NCBI RefSeq assembly: GCF_025960875.1
Contig: NZ_JAODLR010000004.1
Location: 267,242 to 331,241 of the forward strand
Reading direction: 5' to 3'
DNA: 64,000 nt
From: Crystallibacter permensis
GTDB taxonomy: Bacteria; Actinomycetota; Actinomycetes; Actinomycetales; Micrococcaceae
Below are positions 43,515 to 52,655 of this stretch, piece after piece. The notes under the pieces are model-generated. The model was not told where the DNA came from, did no database searches, and saw only the letters and a program-made list of their open reading frames with translations. Positions within the stretch are counted from its first letter, which is position 1. Each line of letters opens with the position of its first letter. The translations under genes and the position numbers were made by a program.

Positions 43515-45101
43515 TTATCCCTCGGCAGGAACGAGGAAGCCGTCCGCCACGAGGTTGCGCACCTCGGAGGTCAGCTGCTCGGCGAATTCCGTGTCCGGCC
43601 TCTCCAGCAGGGCTGCGAGCGCAGCCACGAGCTGGCCGACGGTCAGTTCGCCGTCGCTGGCGGAGACGAAGCCCGCGAGCTCCGAACTCATCAGATTGGT
43701 GCGGCGGAAGCCGGCTCCCTGCCGCAGCAGGATCACCCCCGGATGTTCAGCCCCCGGGCGCTGATGGCGTTCCTCCGTGACATCCTCGGCCGGCTGCAGC
43801 CGCTGGTCCGCGAAGTCCCCCGCATGTGTCTGGAGCCAGTCGTGCCGTTCAACGGCGGCGGCCAGATGCGCGCCGATGGGCTGCTCAATGGCATAGCCGA
43901 TCTCCTCGAACCTGCGCAGCCGCGCAGCGCTTTCGGTGCGCCGCAGCCAGATCATCCCGAACCCCACGCTCTCCACATCGCGGGAAGCGAAATCCTCCAG
44001 ATACGCCGCGTAGGAACGCCCGTAGAGATCCGGATCGCGGTTTTCCGAAGCGTCCCGCAGCCAGGTCTGTGCGTACGACGATGGGGTGAGCTGTTCACGC
44101 TGGATCACCCAGGCCTCGGTTTTCGGATCGAGCCAGGCTTCGAGCCGGTCATGCCAGGAACCTGCACCGGCGGGAATCTCCCAGTTTCCCAGCAGCTGCG
44201 CCACCCCGCCTGTCTCCAGCGCCGAGGGCAGCCGGCGGACCAGCGTGGAGACAATATCGTCACCGGGCAGTCCGCCGTCGCGGTACGTGAACTGCTCCTC
44301 GTCGGCCGTCTCCCCGGTCCGCGGTGTGATGACGAACGGCGGGTTGCTCACCACCAGCCCGAACTGCTCGCCGGCCACCGGGTCGAGCAGGCTGCCCAGC
44401 CGGAGGCTGACCCGCGCCGCCAGGTTCCGCGGGTCCAGGTCCAGTGCCCCGGCGTTGAGCAGCAGGTTGAACCGGGTGAAGGCCAATGCGCGTTCCGAAA
44501 TGTCCGTAGCCGTGACATGCCGCGCATGGCCCAGCAGGTGGAAGAGCTGGATGCCGCAGCCGGTACCCAGATCCAGTGCACGTTCCACCGGAGCGCGGAC
44601 GGTCAGTTGCGCCAGCGTCAGCGAGGCTTGCCCGATCCCGAGGACGTGGTCGCGCCGCAGCACGCCGGGCGCCTGATGCGCACCCAGGTCGCTGGCCACC
44701 CACAGCTGCGTTTCATCGAACGCGTACGGCCGAAGGTCAACAGCGGGACGGAAGCGTCCGCCGTCGTTGTTTATCAGCCCCAGCGCCAGCAGGCCTTCCG
44801 GCGTGACGGCGGGAAAAGCCGATGCCAGCTGGTCCCGGTCCAGCGTGCCGCCCAGCAGCCACAAACGTACGACGGCGGCCAACGGCTTGGGCCCGGCAGC
44901 GGCAAGTTCGCGATCTGTTACCAGCTGGGCCGGAACCAGCTGGTCCCGGTCCAAGGCCGCGTAGGCTTCGTCGCCCAGCAGTTGCTGGACCCCGTCCACG
45001 GTGTAATCCAGCGCCGTCAGATCCTTGGCCAGGGCCGCCATCAGCTGCAGGTCCATACTCTGCGGGGCGTCCCGGATATTGCCGCTATTGAACTCAGTCA
45101 C
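43515..45101 (-). CDS. Class I SAM-dependent methyltransferase (N5-glutamine/RsmC-like, two-domain)
   Basis: A 528-residue protein. An N-terminal helical domain (1-150) precedes a Rossmann methyltransferase domain with RALDLGTGCGIQLFHLLG near 193, TATDISERALAFTRFNLLLN and LVVSNPPFVITP; the NPPF tetrad indicates methylation of an amide or exocyclic amino nitrogen, as in HemK/PrmC and RsmC. A C-terminal domain of about 150 residues follows. This three-part form (DUF7059 and DUF7782 flanking) is found across actinobacteria. Substrate unknown; a nucleic acid or protein glutamine is likely. Confidence 0.85.
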   Translation of the reverse strand: MTEFNSGNIRDAPQSMDLQLMAALAKDLTALDYTVDGVQQLLGDEAYAALDRDQLVPAQLVTDRELAAAGPKPLAAVVRLWLLGGTLDRDQLASAFPAVTPEGLLALGLINNDGGRFRPAVDLRPYAFDETQLWVASDLGAHQAPGVLRRDHVLGIGQASLTLAQLTVRAPVERALDLGTGCGIQLFHLLGHARHVTATDISERALAFTRFNLLLNAGALDLDPRNLAARVSLRLGSLLDPVAGEQFGLVVSNPPFVITPRTGETADEEQFTYRDGGLPGDDIVSTLVRRLPSALETGGVAQLLGNWEIPAGAGSWHDRLEAWLDPKTEAWVIQREQLTPSSYAQTWLRDASENRDPDLYGRSYAAYLEDFASRDVESVGFGMIWLRRTESAARLRRFEEIGYAIEQPIGAHLAAAVERHDWLQTHAGDFADQRLQPAEDVTEERHQRPGAEHPGVILLRQGAGFRRTNLMSSELAGFVSASDGELTVGQLVAALAALLERPDTEFAEQLTSEVRNLVADGFLVPAEG

Positions 45102-45144
45102 GCATCAAAGTCTAGGCGCGGGGCAGGAATGGTTAAATGGGCCA

Positions 45145-45762
45145 ATGCTTGTTACCACCACCCATCTGGAACAGACCTCGTCCGAGCAGCTGGTTCCGGG
45201 ATCGCGCCCGCTGCCGCCGGATGCCCGGATCGATCAGGTCCGCAGCATCAGTCCCGAGTTCAGCAAGTTCCTCTACCGGTGTGTCGGCAGCGGATGGAAC
45301 TGGTCGGACCGCCTGGCGTTGACGCGCGCCCAGTGGGACGAAGTGCTGCGTACCCCCGGATCCGAAACCTGGGTGCTGTGGGTGGAAGGCTCGCCGGCCG
45401 GCTATGTGGAACTGATGGGACGTCCGGGCGCCGCGGGAACCGAAGTGGAGATCGTGTACTTCGGGCTCTTCCCGGAGTTCATCGGGCGAGGTTTCGGCGG
45501 CGCGTTGCTGACCGAAGGGATCCAGCAGGCGTGGCAACTGGACACCCGGTGGGAGCGCTTTGCGCCGGTCAGCAGGGTATGGGTCCACACCTGCTCGCTG
45601 GACGGACCGTCAGCCCTGGCCAACTACCAGGCGCGCGGCCTGCGGATCTTCAAGTCCGAGGAAGAGGTCGTCGAGCCGCAGGACGCCTCGGCCGGGCTGT
45701 GGCCCGAGGCCGGGCCAATGGAATCCACCGGTTCCGCCCGCGAGCTACCCGTGGAGGCATAG
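45145..45762 (+). CDS. GNAT family N-acetyltransferase
   Basis: A 205-residue acetyltransferase. LWVEGSPAGYVELMGRPGAAGTEVEIVYFGLFPEFIGRGFGGALLTEGIQQAW contains the acetyl-CoA loop (IGRGFGGA), and VWVHTCSLDGPSALANYQARGLRIFKSEEEVV the last strand with the usual Tyr. TTAAAT ends 6 bases before the ATG at 45145, a leaderless pattern. It is divergent from the methyltransferase gene with only about 40 bases between them. Substrate unknown. Confidence 0.85.
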   Translation: MLVTTTHLEQTSSEQLVPGSRPLPPDARIDQVRSISPEFSKFLYRCVGSGWNWSDRLALTRAQWDEVLRTPGSETWVLWVEGSPAGYVELMGRPGAAGTEVEIVYFGLFPEFIGRGFGGALLTEGIQQAWQLDTRWERFAPVSRVWVHTCSLDGPSALANYQARGLRIFKSEEEVVEPQDASAGLWPEAGPMESTGSARELPVEA

Positions 45763-45826
45763 CTGCCGGACGATCAAGCCGGTCCTGGCATGGGGCTGGA
45801 ACCGGCTGTGGGCCCGGAGGCCCTTC

Positions 45827-46720
45827 TTAGGCGGCGCAGCCGTCCGGGCAGCGGAGGGTCTCGGGGTTCGACGCGCACTCGGTGCAGTACAGGGTGAGGT
45901 TGCGGCAACTCGGATTCGAACAGTTCTCGAACTTGTTCGTCGCCCCCTGGCAGCGGACGCATTCACCGATGGTCTTCGCTTCCGGAGTGAACTCCATGTG
46001 CATACGCTTGTCGAAGACGTAGAGCGAGCCTTCCCACAGGCCCTCGTCCCCGAACGTCTCGCCGTAGCGGACAATGCCGCCCTTCATTTGGTAGACCTCC
46101 TGGAAACCGCGGTTGACCATGAGCGAAGAGAGCACTTCGCACCGGATGCCGCCGGTGCAGTACGTCACCACGGGCTTGTCCTTGAGGTCGTCGTACTTGC
46201 CGGATTCCAGCTCTTTGATGAAGTCGTGGGTGGTGGCGACATCCGGGACTATGGCGTCCTTGAACTTGCCGATCTGTGCCTCGAACGCATTGCGGCCGTC
46301 AAAGAAAACCACGTCCTCGCCAGCCTGCTTCTTGGCCTCCACCAATTCGTGCAGTTCCTCCGGCCTCAGGTGCGTCCCGCCGCCGACCACACCGTTCTCG
46401 TCGACCTTGAGCTCGCCTGGTGCGCCGAAGGACACGATTTCGTCACGGGCCTTTACGCTCAGCCGAGGGAAGTCCTCTGCACCGCCTTCCGACCATTTGA
46501 TGTCCATTTTCTTGAACGCCGGATACTCGCGGGTGGCCTTCACATACTGCTTAACAACACCGATGTCCCCGCCGACGGTGCCGTTGATGCCGTCGGCAGA
46601 GATAAGGATCCTGCCCCGCAGTCCCAGTTTTTCGCAGAGGGCGCGCTGCCACAGCCGTACCGCTTCGGGGTCCGGCAAGGGGGTGAACGCGTAATAAAGC
46701 ACAATTCGGTTTACAGCCAC
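45827..46720 (-). CDS. trhO: tRNA uridine(34) hydroxylase TrhO (rhodanese-related)
   Basis: 297-residue enzyme that hydroxylates U34 of certain tRNAs with oxygen. The UPF0176 N-terminal domain ([49 protein letters not shown]) is followed by a rhodanese domain with catalytic Cys in [16 protein letters not shown] and [11 protein letters not shown] cysteine-rich C-terminus ([31 protein letters not shown]) probably binds zinc, as in the longer family members. GTG at 46720 is used; TACCCT ends 7 bases before it. Confidence 0.92.
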   Translation of the reverse strand: MAVNRIVLYYAFTPLPDPEAVRLWQRALCEKLGLRGRILISADGINGTVGGDIGVVKQYVKATREYPAFKKMDIKWSEGGAEDFPRLSVKARDEIVSFGAPGELKVDENGVVGGGTHLRPEELHELVEAKKQAGEDVVFFDGRNAFEAQIGKFKDAIVPDVATTHDFIKELESGKYDDLKDKPVVTYCTGGIRCEVLSSLMVNRGFQEVYQMKGGIVRYGETFGDEGLWEGSLYVFDKRMHMEFTPEAKTIGECVRCQGATNKFENCSNPSCRNLTLYCTECASNPETLRCPDGCAA

Positions 46721-46818
46721 GTATTTAAGGGTAAGCGCAGATGGCAAACCGGTTATTGTGACCTTGTTGTCATCTACTTCGGATGCCGCCCACGCTGTTG
46801 GTTCGGTACTGTCTACCT

Positions 46819-47493
46819 ATGGGCCTCGATTTCACTGCAGACGTACCTGATAACTTGCTCCCGGCGTGGGTTGCCGGATGGTCAGCCTGCCGCGGCTATT
46901 CCCCGGCTCGCGAAGCCGGGCATCCGGCCATCGTGCTCTCCGACAAGACCGGCGACTGGGAGTTCTTTGCCTACGAACCCGGTGACGAGGAGTTCGCGGA
47001 TCTGGCCAGGAACACTCTGGAGTCCCCTAAACGCATGCTTACCGTGCTGACCCGCGATCCCCAGCGTTACCATATGCTGGCGCCGCAGCACGGCTTAAGG
47101 GTCCATCACAGTGACCAGTCCATGATGGTTACCGACATGTCGGACCAGGACGCCGAGGATCCCTGGTACCGGGACACAGATTTCAAGACCGTCATCGACC
47201 GGGACGGCAGCGTGCACCGCGCCCGTGTCATGTACGGCGAGGAGGAAGCCGCCCACGGCGTAATGGCCGTAGTGGACGGCGTTGCAGTCTTCGACCACAT
47301 CGAGACCGGTGAGAACTTCCGCCGCCGCGGCCTGGCCACGCATATCATGCGGGCCCTGGCAGCTTCAGCGTTCGAGCACCTTGTGGAAACAGGCCTGCTG
47401 ATCGCCTCGCACGACGGGCGGATGCTCTACCAGCACCTGGGCTGGGACACGGTGTGCGATGTCCTGATCCTCAAGCCCTCGGACGCCGCTTAG
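46819..47493 (+). CDS. GNAT family N-acetyltransferase
   Basis: A 224-residue protein with a C-terminal GNAT fold: HGVMAVVDGVAVFDHIETGENFRRRGLATHIMRALAASAFEHLVETGLLIASHDGRMLYQHLGWDTVCDVLIL. RRRGLAT is the acetyl-CoA loop and YQHLGW the typical last motif. The N-terminal 100 residues are poorly conserved. TACTGT ends 6 bases before the ATG at 46819, a leaderless pattern. Divergent from trhO and followed by the helicase gene. Substrate unknown. Confidence 0.82.
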   Translation: MGLDFTADVPDNLLPAWVAGWSACRGYSPAREAGHPAIVLSDKTGDWEFFAYEPGDEEFADLARNTLESPKRMLTVLTRDPQRYHMLAPQHGLRVHHSDQSMMVTDMSDQDAEDPWYRDTDFKTVIDRDGSVHRARVMYGEEEAAHGVMAVVDGVAVFDHIETGENFRRRGLATHIMRALAASAFEHLVETGLLIASHDGRMLYQHLGWDTVCDVLILKPSDAA

Positions 47494-47586
47494 GCGCACT
47501 GGTGGCAGGCGCCCCCGCGTTCCTGCCTGCCGCTGCCCCAGGTGGCAGCGGCGCCGTCTGCTTCCGGGAGGTGACACAATATTCGG

Positions 47587-49929
47587 GTGGCACTGCATGA
47601 TTCCCTGATCCCCCTGCTCGGCTCCGGTCCGGACCCCGAACAGCTCATGCACGTCCGCGAACTGCCTGCACGGGATGCCGTCCACGAACCCTGGCCGGAT
47701 TGGGCGCACCCCGATGTCGTCGATGCCTACGCTACCTTGGGCATGCACCAGCCATGGCGGCACCAGGTCCTCGCCGCCGAATCGGCCCACGCTGGCCGCC
47801 ACACAATCATTGCCACAGGTACCGCTTCGGGGAAGTCGCTGGCTTACCAGCTCCCGGCACTGGACTCGATCCACCGCACATCACTGGAGGACCAGGCCAG
47901 GCTGGAACCCACGGGATCCGTCGCGTTGTATCTGGCTCCGACCAAAGCGCTCGCCGCTGACCAGCTGTCCGCCATCAAATCCCTCAAACTGCCGACGGTG
48001 CGTGCCGAAACGTACGACGGCGACACGGACCCGGGTGCCCGCCGCTGGATCCGCGACCACGCCAATTTCGTCCTGGCGAATCCGGATATGCTCCACTTTG
48101 GCATTCTGCCCAACCACACCTGGTGGGCCCGGTTCTTCCGCCGGCTCAAGTACATCATCGTCGATGAAGCCCACAGTTACCGCGGCGTTTTCGGTTCCCA
48201 TGTGGCCAATTTGATGCGCCGGTTGCGGCGGATCTGCGCCAGCTACGGCTCCGACCCTGTCTTCATCGGCGCCTCCGCCACGTCGTCCGATCCAGCCTCA
48301 TCCTTTAGCCGGCTGATCGGTGCCGACGCCAACGCCGTGACGACGGACTGTTCGCCCCACGGTGCCACCACCGTAGCGTTCTGGGAGCCCCAGCTAACGG
48401 AGCTCAAGGGCGAAAACGGCGCCCGCGAACGACGGACCGTAGTAGCCGAGACCGCGGATCTGCTGGCCAACCTTGTCTCCGCACGCGTCCGGACCATCGC
48501 CTTCATCAAGTCACGGCGCGGGGCGGAAACCATCTCCAGTATTACCAAGCGGCTCTTGGAAGAGGTCCATCCCTCCCTGCCCGGACGGATCGCAGCCTAC
48601 CGCTCCGGCTACCTGCCCGAGGAACGCAGGGAGCTTGAAAACAAGCTCCGGTCCGGTCAGTTGCTCGGCGTTTCGAGTACTTCCGCCCTGGAGCTGGGTA
48701 TCGATATTTCCGGCCTGGATGCGGTACTGGTCGCAGGCTGGCCCGGCACCCGGGCCTCGCTGTTCCAACAGATCGGTCGGGCCGGCAGGGCCGGGCAGGA
48801 TGCAGTGGCAGCGTTCGTGGCAAGTGACGACCCACTCGACACTTATCTCGTGCACCATCCGGAGGCGGTTTTCGACGTCTCCGTCGAAGCCACCGTGTTT
48901 GATCCGTCAAACCCCTATGTCCTCGGTCCACACCTCTGTGCGGCGGCCCAGGAGCTGCCGCTGACTCCGGCAGAGCTGGATCTCTTCGGCCCCACAGCCG
49001 AATCCCTGCTGGCCAGTCTCACGGCAGACGGTTATCTGCGGCGTCGTCCCGCGGGCTGGTACTGGACTCATGCCGAAAGCGCAGCGTCCCTGGTGAACCT
49101 CCGGGGTGACGGCGGTGGGCCCATCAACATCGTCGAATCGGAGTCGGGCATGCTGCTGGGCACAATGGACTCGCCGCAGTCCCATTACCAGGCGCACACC
49201 GGAGCCATCTACGTCCATCAGGGCACTACCTACGTCGTCGACGAGCTCAATGAACAGGACCATTGTGCGATGGTCACCCGGTCCAATCCCGATTACTACA
49301 CGCAGGCACGCGACATCACCCAGATCGAAGTGCTGGAGGAACTGCGCGGTGCAGACTGGGGAAGGGTCCGTGCTTCCTTCGGGGAAGTCAAAGTCACGAC
49401 GAAGGTGGTCTCCTTCCAGCGCAAGGCCTTCATCTCCAACGAGATCCTGGGGGAAGAACCGCTCGAATTGGGTGCGCGGGAACTGTTTACCAAGGCCGTC
49501 TGGTTCACCATCGACGAGGCCGACCTGGCCGCGGCCGGCCTGGTTACGGCCAGGATTCCCGGAGCGCTGCATGCCGCCGAGCACGCCGGTATCGGGCTGC
49601 TGCCGTTGGTAGCGTCCAGCGATCGATGGGACATCGGCGGAGTCTCCACGGCCTTGCATGCCGACACCGGGAAACCGACCATCTTCGTCTACGACGGCCA
49701 TCCGGGCGGAGCTGGTTTCGCTGAACGGGGTTACGACGCTGCCCGGACCTGGCTCACCGCCACCCGGGACGCCATCCATGCCTGCGAATGCGAGTCGGGC
49801 TGCCCGTCCTGTGTGCAGTCCCCCAAGTGCGGTAACAAGAACAACCCTTTGGATAAGTCCGGTGCCGTAATGCTGATCGACGCGCTGCTCGCCGCGGCCG
49901 ATGTGCCCGCGGCGGAAGCAGCGCGCTGA
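47587..49929 (+). CDS. DEAD/DEAH-box helicase, MrfA/DUF1998 type
   Basis: 780-residue superfamily 2 helicase. Motif I ATGTASGKSLAYQLPAL is near residue 77, motif II IVDEAHSYRG, motif III GASATSSDPA, and motifs V and VI are STSALELGIDISGLDAV and QQIGRAGRAGQ. The C-terminal DUF1998 domain ends with CECESGCPSCVQSPKCG, four cysteines that bind zinc in MrfA. Bacillus MrfA acts with nuclease MrfB in repair of mitomycin adducts; no mrfB is adjacent. The start is GTG, with GGGAGGTGA upstream. This is the 'helicase' that gives its name to the actinobacterial helicase/secretion neighbourhood; the Tad operon converges on it. Confidence 0.92.
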   Translation: MALHDSLIPLLGSGPDPEQLMHVRELPARDAVHEPWPDWAHPDVVDAYATLGMHQPWRHQVLAAESAHAGRHTIIATGTASGKSLAYQLPALDSIHRTSLEDQARLEPTGSVALYLAPTKALAADQLSAIKSLKLPTVRAETYDGDTDPGARRWIRDHANFVLANPDMLHFGILPNHTWWARFFRRLKYIIVDEAHSYRGVFGSHVANLMRRLRRICASYGSDPVFIGASATSSDPASSFSRLIGADANAVTTDCSPHGATTVAFWEPQLTELKGENGARERRTVVAETADLLANLVSARVRTIAFIKSRRGAETISSITKRLLEEVHPSLPGRIAAYRSGYLPEERRELENKLRSGQLLGVSSTSALELGIDISGLDAVLVAGWPGTRASLFQQIGRAGRAGQDAVAAFVASDDPLDTYLVHHPEAVFDVSVEATVFDPSNPYVLGPHLCAAAQELPLTPAELDLFGPTAESLLASLTADGYLRRRPAGWYWTHAESAASLVNLRGDGGGPINIVESESGMLLGTMDSPQSHYQAHTGAIYVHQGTTYVVDELNEQDHCAMVTRSNPDYYTQARDITQIEVLEELRGADWGRVRASFGEVKVTTKVVSFQRKAFISNEILGEEPLELGARELFTKAVWFTIDEADLAAAGLVTARIPGALHAAEHAGIGLLPLVASSDRWDIGGVSTALHADTGKPTIFVYDGHPGGAGFAERGYDAARTWLTATRDAIHACECESGCPSCVQSPKCGNKNNPLDKSGAVMLIDALLAAADVPAAEAAR

Positions 49930-49933
49930 CCGA

Positions 49934-50320
49934 TCAGGGCGGCGGCCCTGCCCTTGCCCGCCCTTCGGCTTCCTTCCATGGCGCATGCACCATACCGAAC
50001 AGCTGCGGTAACGGAACAGTGACATCGATGTCCACTACGGCCCCCGCCGCTCCGTGCCGGCGGCAATTCGCCAGCCCAGCGCCATGCTCGCGTGCAACTT
50101 CGCCGGCCAAGCCGCACGGGTCCCCGTCCAGCAGCCCACGGGCTGCATCGGCGGCTGCCAGGGCAGCAAGGTCCGCAGCCTTGGACGCACGGGCGACGGC
50201 GGTACTGGCTTGCATTCCCGCCGCCAGCCCCGCCGCCAGAAAGCACATCACCAGTGCCGCTGCGGCCGCCATCACGGTGCCGGAACCGCGTTCGCGCAGC
50301 GCGATCGCGTCCCGCGTCAT
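49934..50320 (-). CDS. Rv3654c-type TadE-like protein (pseudopilin-like, TadG position)
   Basis: 128 residues. An N-terminal RERGSGTVMAAAAALVMCFLAAGLAAGMQ segment has a prepilin-like form: Gly followed by a hydrophobic helix. Then comes SKAADLAALAAADAARGLLDGDPCGLAGEVAREHGAGLANCRRH, with two cysteines that may form a disulfide. This is the helicase/secretion neighbourhood TadE-like family. The ATG overlaps the stop of the tadE-like gene by 4 bases. Last gene of the Tad operon, convergent with the helicase 4 bases away. Confidence 0.8.
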   Translation of the reverse strand: MTRDAIALRERGSGTVMAAAAALVMCFLAAGLAAGMQASTAVARASKAADLAALAAADAARGLLDGDPCGLAGEVAREHGAGLANCRRHGAAGAVVDIDVTVPLPQLFGMVHAPWKEAEGRARAGPPP

Positions 50321-50706
50321 TTCCCCGCTCCCGTGACCGCCGCCGACGAAACCGCGTGTTGCTCGGCCGGTGCCGTCGCTTCGGCGGCCAGGGTCCAGCC
50401 GCCGACGCCGGCCCAGGGAACTGGTACCGCCGCAGTGGTCCTCACGGTGACCCAGCCGCCGGCGTTTCCGCTTGCCAACGTGGCCCCGCTGCCCGCAATC
50501 CTGCGGACGGCGGAGGCCGCCACCGCGGCCGTTTCGCCCCGGGCTAACTGCCGGGCGGCTGTCTGTGCGGCCTTCTCCAATTGCAATTGTGTTGACCCGG
50601 CGGCGGCGCCGGCCAGCAGCATGGCCAGGACCGCCACGATTGCCGGCAGCACGATGGCGGTCTCCGCGGTGACCGACCCGCGGTCACCGTCCTGACGGCG
50701 GGACAT
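50317..50706 (-). CDS. TadE family minor pseudopilin
   Basis: 129 residues from ATG 50706. DRGSVTAETAIVLPAIVAVLAMLLAGAAAGSTQLQLEKAAQTAARQLARGE is the TadE signature: a short basic leader, a conserved Glu five residues into the hydrophobic helix, then an amphipathic helix. It would be a minor pilin, inserted in the membrane and possibly cleaved by a TadV-like peptidase. It lies between the DUF4244 gene and the TadG-like gene, with which it overlaps by 4 bases. Confidence 0.85.
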   Translation of the reverse strand: MSRRQDGDRGSVTAETAIVLPAIVAVLAMLLAGAAAGSTQLQLEKAAQTAARQLARGETAAVAASAVRRIAGSGATLASGNAGGWVTVRTTAAVPVPWAGVGGWTLAAEATAPAEQHAVSSAAVTGAGK

Positions 50707-50780
50707 CGTGGTCTTTCCTGCTGCCGCGCCGGGCGTATGCCTTCCGCGGCAGCAGGAATCGCGTCGCTTGAGCACAGGTC

Positions 50781-51083
50781 TCACACCGCGGTCAGTGCCA
50801 TTTCCACGAGGCCCGTCAAGAGCCCCCGCACCTCCCCGCTGCGCAGGATGAGCACCAGCAGCCCGGCAAAGCCCACTGCAGCAAGCGTGGCGATCGCGTA
50901 TTCGGCCGTCGCCATTCCCGCTTCCGAGCCGGTCAGCCTGCGCCAGCCGCGGCTGGTGGTTTCGTCGACATGCGGGAGCGGCAGCTGAATGACCTCGGCG
51001 AGCTCCTCCGATTCAGCGGAAGCTTCTGCCGCGGCGGAGCCGTCGAAAGAACGGGAGAACTGGGTTGATCGTGACAATGACAT
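50781..51083 (-). CDS. DUF4244 protein, probable Flp-type pilin
   Basis: 100 residues. A polar N-terminal half ends in GSEAG, followed by MATAEYAIATLAAVGFAGLLVLILRSGEVRGLL. Gly before the hydrophobic helix and Glu at position 5 of that helix are the marks of a class III/Flp prepilin. AGGAGGTAGAA precedes the ATG at 51083: the strongest ribosome-binding site in the operon, as expected for a major pilin. The long 46-residue leader is unusual for Flp, whose leaders are usually shorter. DUF4244 is its family; a pilin role is inference. Confidence 0.75.
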   Translation of the reverse strand: MSLSRSTQFSRSFDGSAAAEASAESEELAEVIQLPLPHVDETTSRGWRRLTGSEAGMATAEYAIATLAAVGFAGLLVLILRSGEVRGLLTGLVEMALTAV

Positions 51084-51225
51084 TTCTACCTCCTGGTTGA
51101 GCCGCAATGTTGCGGTACTTACGAGCCTGCCGCCGAGCCGGCCGACGTAACAGCGACGTTTTGGCTCAAGTGCACAAGCCCATTTGGAAGAGAGTGTGTG
51201 GAGGATGACTGACTCCGGCACTTTT

Positions 51226-51846
51226 TCACAGGTCAGGGAGCAACGAGATCAGCACCGGCACGATGCCAAGGCTGATGAAGGACGGCAGCGCACACAAGCC
51301 CAGGGGCAGGACAAGCCGCGTTCCCAAGGTGGCCGCACGCCGCTCGGCTTCCTGCCTGCGGCGGCGGCGCAACTGGTCCGCCTGGGCATACAGGATCGCC
51401 GCGGATGGCGCGCCGGTGGCCGCTCCGAACCGCAGCGCCTCCTGTATCTCGTCCAGTCGAGTGTCCCTGCCGACGAGGCCCCAGGCCGTGTGCCACTCCG
51501 TTCCGAGCTGCAGGGCCGAGGCGACTTTATCCAGCCGTTCCCTGCTGCCTGGTTCGGCGACCTGGGCAAGCGTAGCCACCGCGGCAGGCAGCGAGGTACC
51601 GGATTGGATCATGGCCCCGAGCAGATCCAGCATCAGCGCCGTGTCGGGTGCGCTCACACCAACGCTGCCACTGGCGGCCCCTGTGTGGCTGGCTCCGGCA
51701 TCCGACGACTGCCGCTTCACAGCACGGAACCGGTGTGACGTCCCGGCCGGGACGCGATCCCGCCTGCGTTTCCGGAGACGTGGCCAAGGTCCCACGAGCA
51801 GCCACAGCGCTCCAAAGATGAGCAGCGGGATAATCAACCCAGCCAT
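51226..51846 (-). CDS. tadC: Type II secretion F domain protein (TadC-like)
   Basis: 206 residues from ATG 51846. An N-terminal membrane segment (LIIPLLIFGALWLLVG), then the T2SSF core: ALMLDLLGAMIQSGTSLPAAVATLAQVAEPGSRERLDKVASALQLG, and a final hydrophobic pair (TRLVLPLGLCALPSFISLGIVPVLISLL). The platform protein of the Tad pilus motor, partner of TadB. It lies 29 bases after tadB. Confidence 0.85.
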   Translation of the reverse strand: MAGLIIPLLIFGALWLLVGPWPRLRKRRRDRVPAGTSHRFRAVKRQSSDAGASHTGAASGSVGVSAPDTALMLDLLGAMIQSGTSLPAAVATLAQVAEPGSRERLDKVASALQLGTEWHTAWGLVGRDTRLDEIQEALRFGAATGAPSAAILYAQADQLRRRRRQEAERRAATLGTRLVLPLGLCALPSFISLGIVPVLISLLPDL

Positions 51847-51875
51847 GTCGGTCCTCTCCCTCGGCACATACGGAC

Positions 51876-52655
51876 TTATCCGTCGGCAGCGCGGCTGACC
51901 AGATGCTGGGACCAGAGCCGACCCGCTGCCAGCAGCCCCAACCCCACCGCCAGGATGGCCCAGCCCGCCGGGGTCCCCAGAAGGATGCCAAGAGGATCGG
52001 CACCCATGGCAATGCCGAGGCCAAGGCCGAAGATCGGAAGCCACGTCAGCAGTGTGGTCGTGGCACGTGGGCCGGCCAATGCAGTACGCCGGGCAGCTGC
52101 CCCGTCCAGGGAGTGCTGCAAATGACCGGCGTAATTCTCCAGCAGGACCGCCAGCGGGGCCCCAGTCTGTTCGGCAGCGTCCCAGCACGCCGCCATGTCC
52201 TGCCACATGCGCTTGGCCATTGCGGCCGCCGGCGACCGAGTCCCTACTGGTACGTTGGCCTGGCGCAGGGCGGAGCCGACGCTTAATCCAAGCTCGGCCG
52301 CTTGTCCGGCCGACCGCATGCCAGGCACAAGCAGGGCGGGGAGGCCCTCCCCCGGGCGGTCCGCCCGCGAGGCCCCGGGTGAATGCCGGCCTGCTTCCGG
52401 TTGGAACTCGTCAGGTCCGTAGACCCGGAGAATGTCTGCCCACATCTGGGCCGGAGTACGTCCCGAGCGCAGCAAGGAAGCCACCTGCCGCACGAACATG
52501 GGCAGTTCATCGGCGCTGTCCCGGCCGCTTTTGCCCGAACGCCGGCGGGGCTGCGGCCGGCGCAGCTCGGCACTGAACGGAGCCAGCCGACGCTTCCCGT
52601 AGCCCAGGACCACGATGGCTGCCAGGCACAGCAACATCACCAGCAGTGCCGTCAT
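51876..52655 (-). CDS. tadB: Type II secretion F domain protein (TadB-like)
   Basis: 259 residues: an N-terminal membrane segment (LLVMLLCLAAIVVLGYG), the T2SSF domain (LPMFVRQVASLLRSGRTPAQMWADI through WDAAEQTGAPLAVLLENYAGHLQHSLDGAAARRTALAGPRATTTLLTWLPIFGLGLGIAMGADPLGILLG) and a last segment. Inner-membrane platform of the Tad apparatus. The ATG overlaps the tadA stop by 4 bases. Confidence 0.87.
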   Translation of the reverse strand: MTALLVMLLCLAAIVVLGYGKRRLAPFSAELRRPQPRRRSGKSGRDSADELPMFVRQVASLLRSGRTPAQMWADILRVYGPDEFQPEAGRHSPGASRADRPGEGLPALLVPGMRSAGQAAELGLSVGSALRQANVPVGTRSPAAAMAKRMWQDMAACWDAAEQTGAPLAVLLENYAGHLQHSLDGAAARRTALAGPRATTTLLTWLPIFGLGLGIAMGADPLGILLGTPAGWAILAVGLGLLAAGRLWSQHLVSRAADG